A stretch of 64,000 nt of DNA from Henricia sp. BOLD:AAB3569 (lineage: Eukaryota; Echinodermata; Asteroidea; Spinulosida; Echinasteridae). Within the stretch, counting starts at the first letter, position 1, and each line of letters opens with the position of its first letter. This document shows, in pieces, positions 63,606 to 64,000 of this stretch. Below the pieces are notes generated by a model that did no database searches, was not told the DNA's origin, and saw nothing but the letters and a program-made list of their open reading frames with translations. The position numbers were made by a program, and so were the translations under genes. Location of the stretch: assembly GCA_037783545.1 (NCBI GenBank), contig JBBELK010000162.1, positions 1,612,001 to 1,676,000 on the forward strand. The letters run 5' to 3'.

Positions 63606-64000
63606 TTAATAATCAATAGAAAAGCCTTTTTGTATCACTGCCTCCAAACGGTTTCTGTATCGGCTTACAATGCTTTGGCATGTTTCCACCGGGATTTTCG
63701 CTCACTCCTCCTTCGCAAAAGTCTCAAGGTCATTGCGGTTGGAAGGCTTCCTTGCCATCACCCGAGTCTTGAGTTCCCTATATATATTCTCGCTCGGGTT
63801 GAGATCCGGGCTTTGGCTAGGCCACCCCAGAACGTCCACATGGTTGTCCTCGAACCATTTCGTGACTGCCTTGGCAGTATGTTTGGGATCGTTGTCCTGC
63901 TGGTAGGTCCAATGCTAGCAAGCTGGAGTTTCTCATCAGCGGACTGCTTGATGTTTTCATCGATTATCTTAATGTACTGCTCCTTTTTCATGATCCAAAC
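63606..64000 (-). pseudogene. Tc1 transposase, C-terminal part, frameshifted
   Basis: On the minus strand the frame starts within the DDE domain: MKKEQYIKIIDENIKQSADE, then a break near 63,912, after which the next phase carries [13 protein letters not shown] (second catalytic Asp region) and [18 protein letters not shown] (third acidic residue). It ends near ETCQSIVSRYRNRLEAVIQK and a TAA at 63,606-63,608. The frameshift inactivates it. The N-terminal part lies beyond the window. Confidence 0.85.

Larger units (their letters stand above)
62866..64000 (-). mobile_element. Tc1-like transposon, cut by window edge
   Basis: The left end is CTACAGTTGTGCTCAAAATTATTCGTACCC, typical of Tc1-type terminal repeats. 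The transposase reads toward it on the minus strand and enters from the right edge. A MITE-A copy sits in the 3' untranslated part. Confidence 0.75.

Overview
The window is eukaryotic and looks like non-coding, repeat-dominated DNA from a marine deuterostome, most likely an echinoderm and perhaps a sea star. That call rests on general features: AT-rich DNA with many AGGCCTA and ACATGTACATGT words, TTAA-flanked elements starting AGGAACACGTTGCC, and a mix of BEL/Pao, CR1-like, Penelope-like, PIF/Harbinger and Tc1 remnants. It is an inference, not a measurement. No intact cellular gene is evident. The best host-gene candidate is a damaged rhodopsin-class receptor at 20.5-21.4 kb. Weaker candidate exons lie near 30.4-31.7 kb and 58.0-59.0 kb, all on the minus strand.

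Layout from left to right. 1-999: 5' end of a Gypsy-like LTR element on the minus strand, running off the window. 3.63-10.41 kb: complete young BEL/Pao element (BEL-1) with 572-bp LTRs and a 5-bp target duplication, lying beside a Harbinger transposase remnant. 11.6-15.5 kb: a small TTAA-flanked element (MITE-A) split by a 3.3-kb foldback element with a 6-bp target duplication. 16.4-20 kb: a degraded transposon-type coding fragment and several hairpin elements. 20.5-21.4 kb: the GPCR remnant. 21.8-26.3 kb: hairpin, palindromic satellite, 19-bp tandem repeat, and a 3-kb inverted repeat built from about 160-bp units. 27.5-28.1 kb: two tRNA-type SINE copies in inverted orientation. 34.6-35.9 kb: an inverted-repeat element enclosing a dead piece of a helicase-like gene.

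36.7-47.2 kb: a roughly 3-kb CR1/L2-like non-LTR retrotransposon (minus strand) cut in two by a second BEL/Pao element (BEL-2, 37,557-45,149, 5-bp duplication CCAAC). BEL-2 has lost its integrase core to an unrelated insert. 47.2-50 kb: palindromic and inverted repeats. 50.2-53.3 kb: two inverted copies of a 1-kb element (MITE-B), one interrupted by a 966-bp element carrying a THAP-like reading frame; a second copy of that insert lies at 56.9-57.9 kb. 53.5-54.25 kb: a near-perfect 728-bp palindrome with a 10-bp duplication. 54.9-56.25 kb: a GC-rich element with inverted ends. 60.6-62.5 kb: a Penelope-like remnant with a GIY-YIG end, split by two TTAA elements. 62.87-64.0 kb: a Tc1 element with a frameshifted transposase, carrying another MITE-A.

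The main biological content is a nested insertion history in which target duplications give the order of events. Foldback and hairpin elements are unusually frequent. The most interesting items are the foldback nested in MITE-A, the long palindrome with a Mutator-length duplication, the captured helicase fragment, and the BEL-2 integrase replacement.
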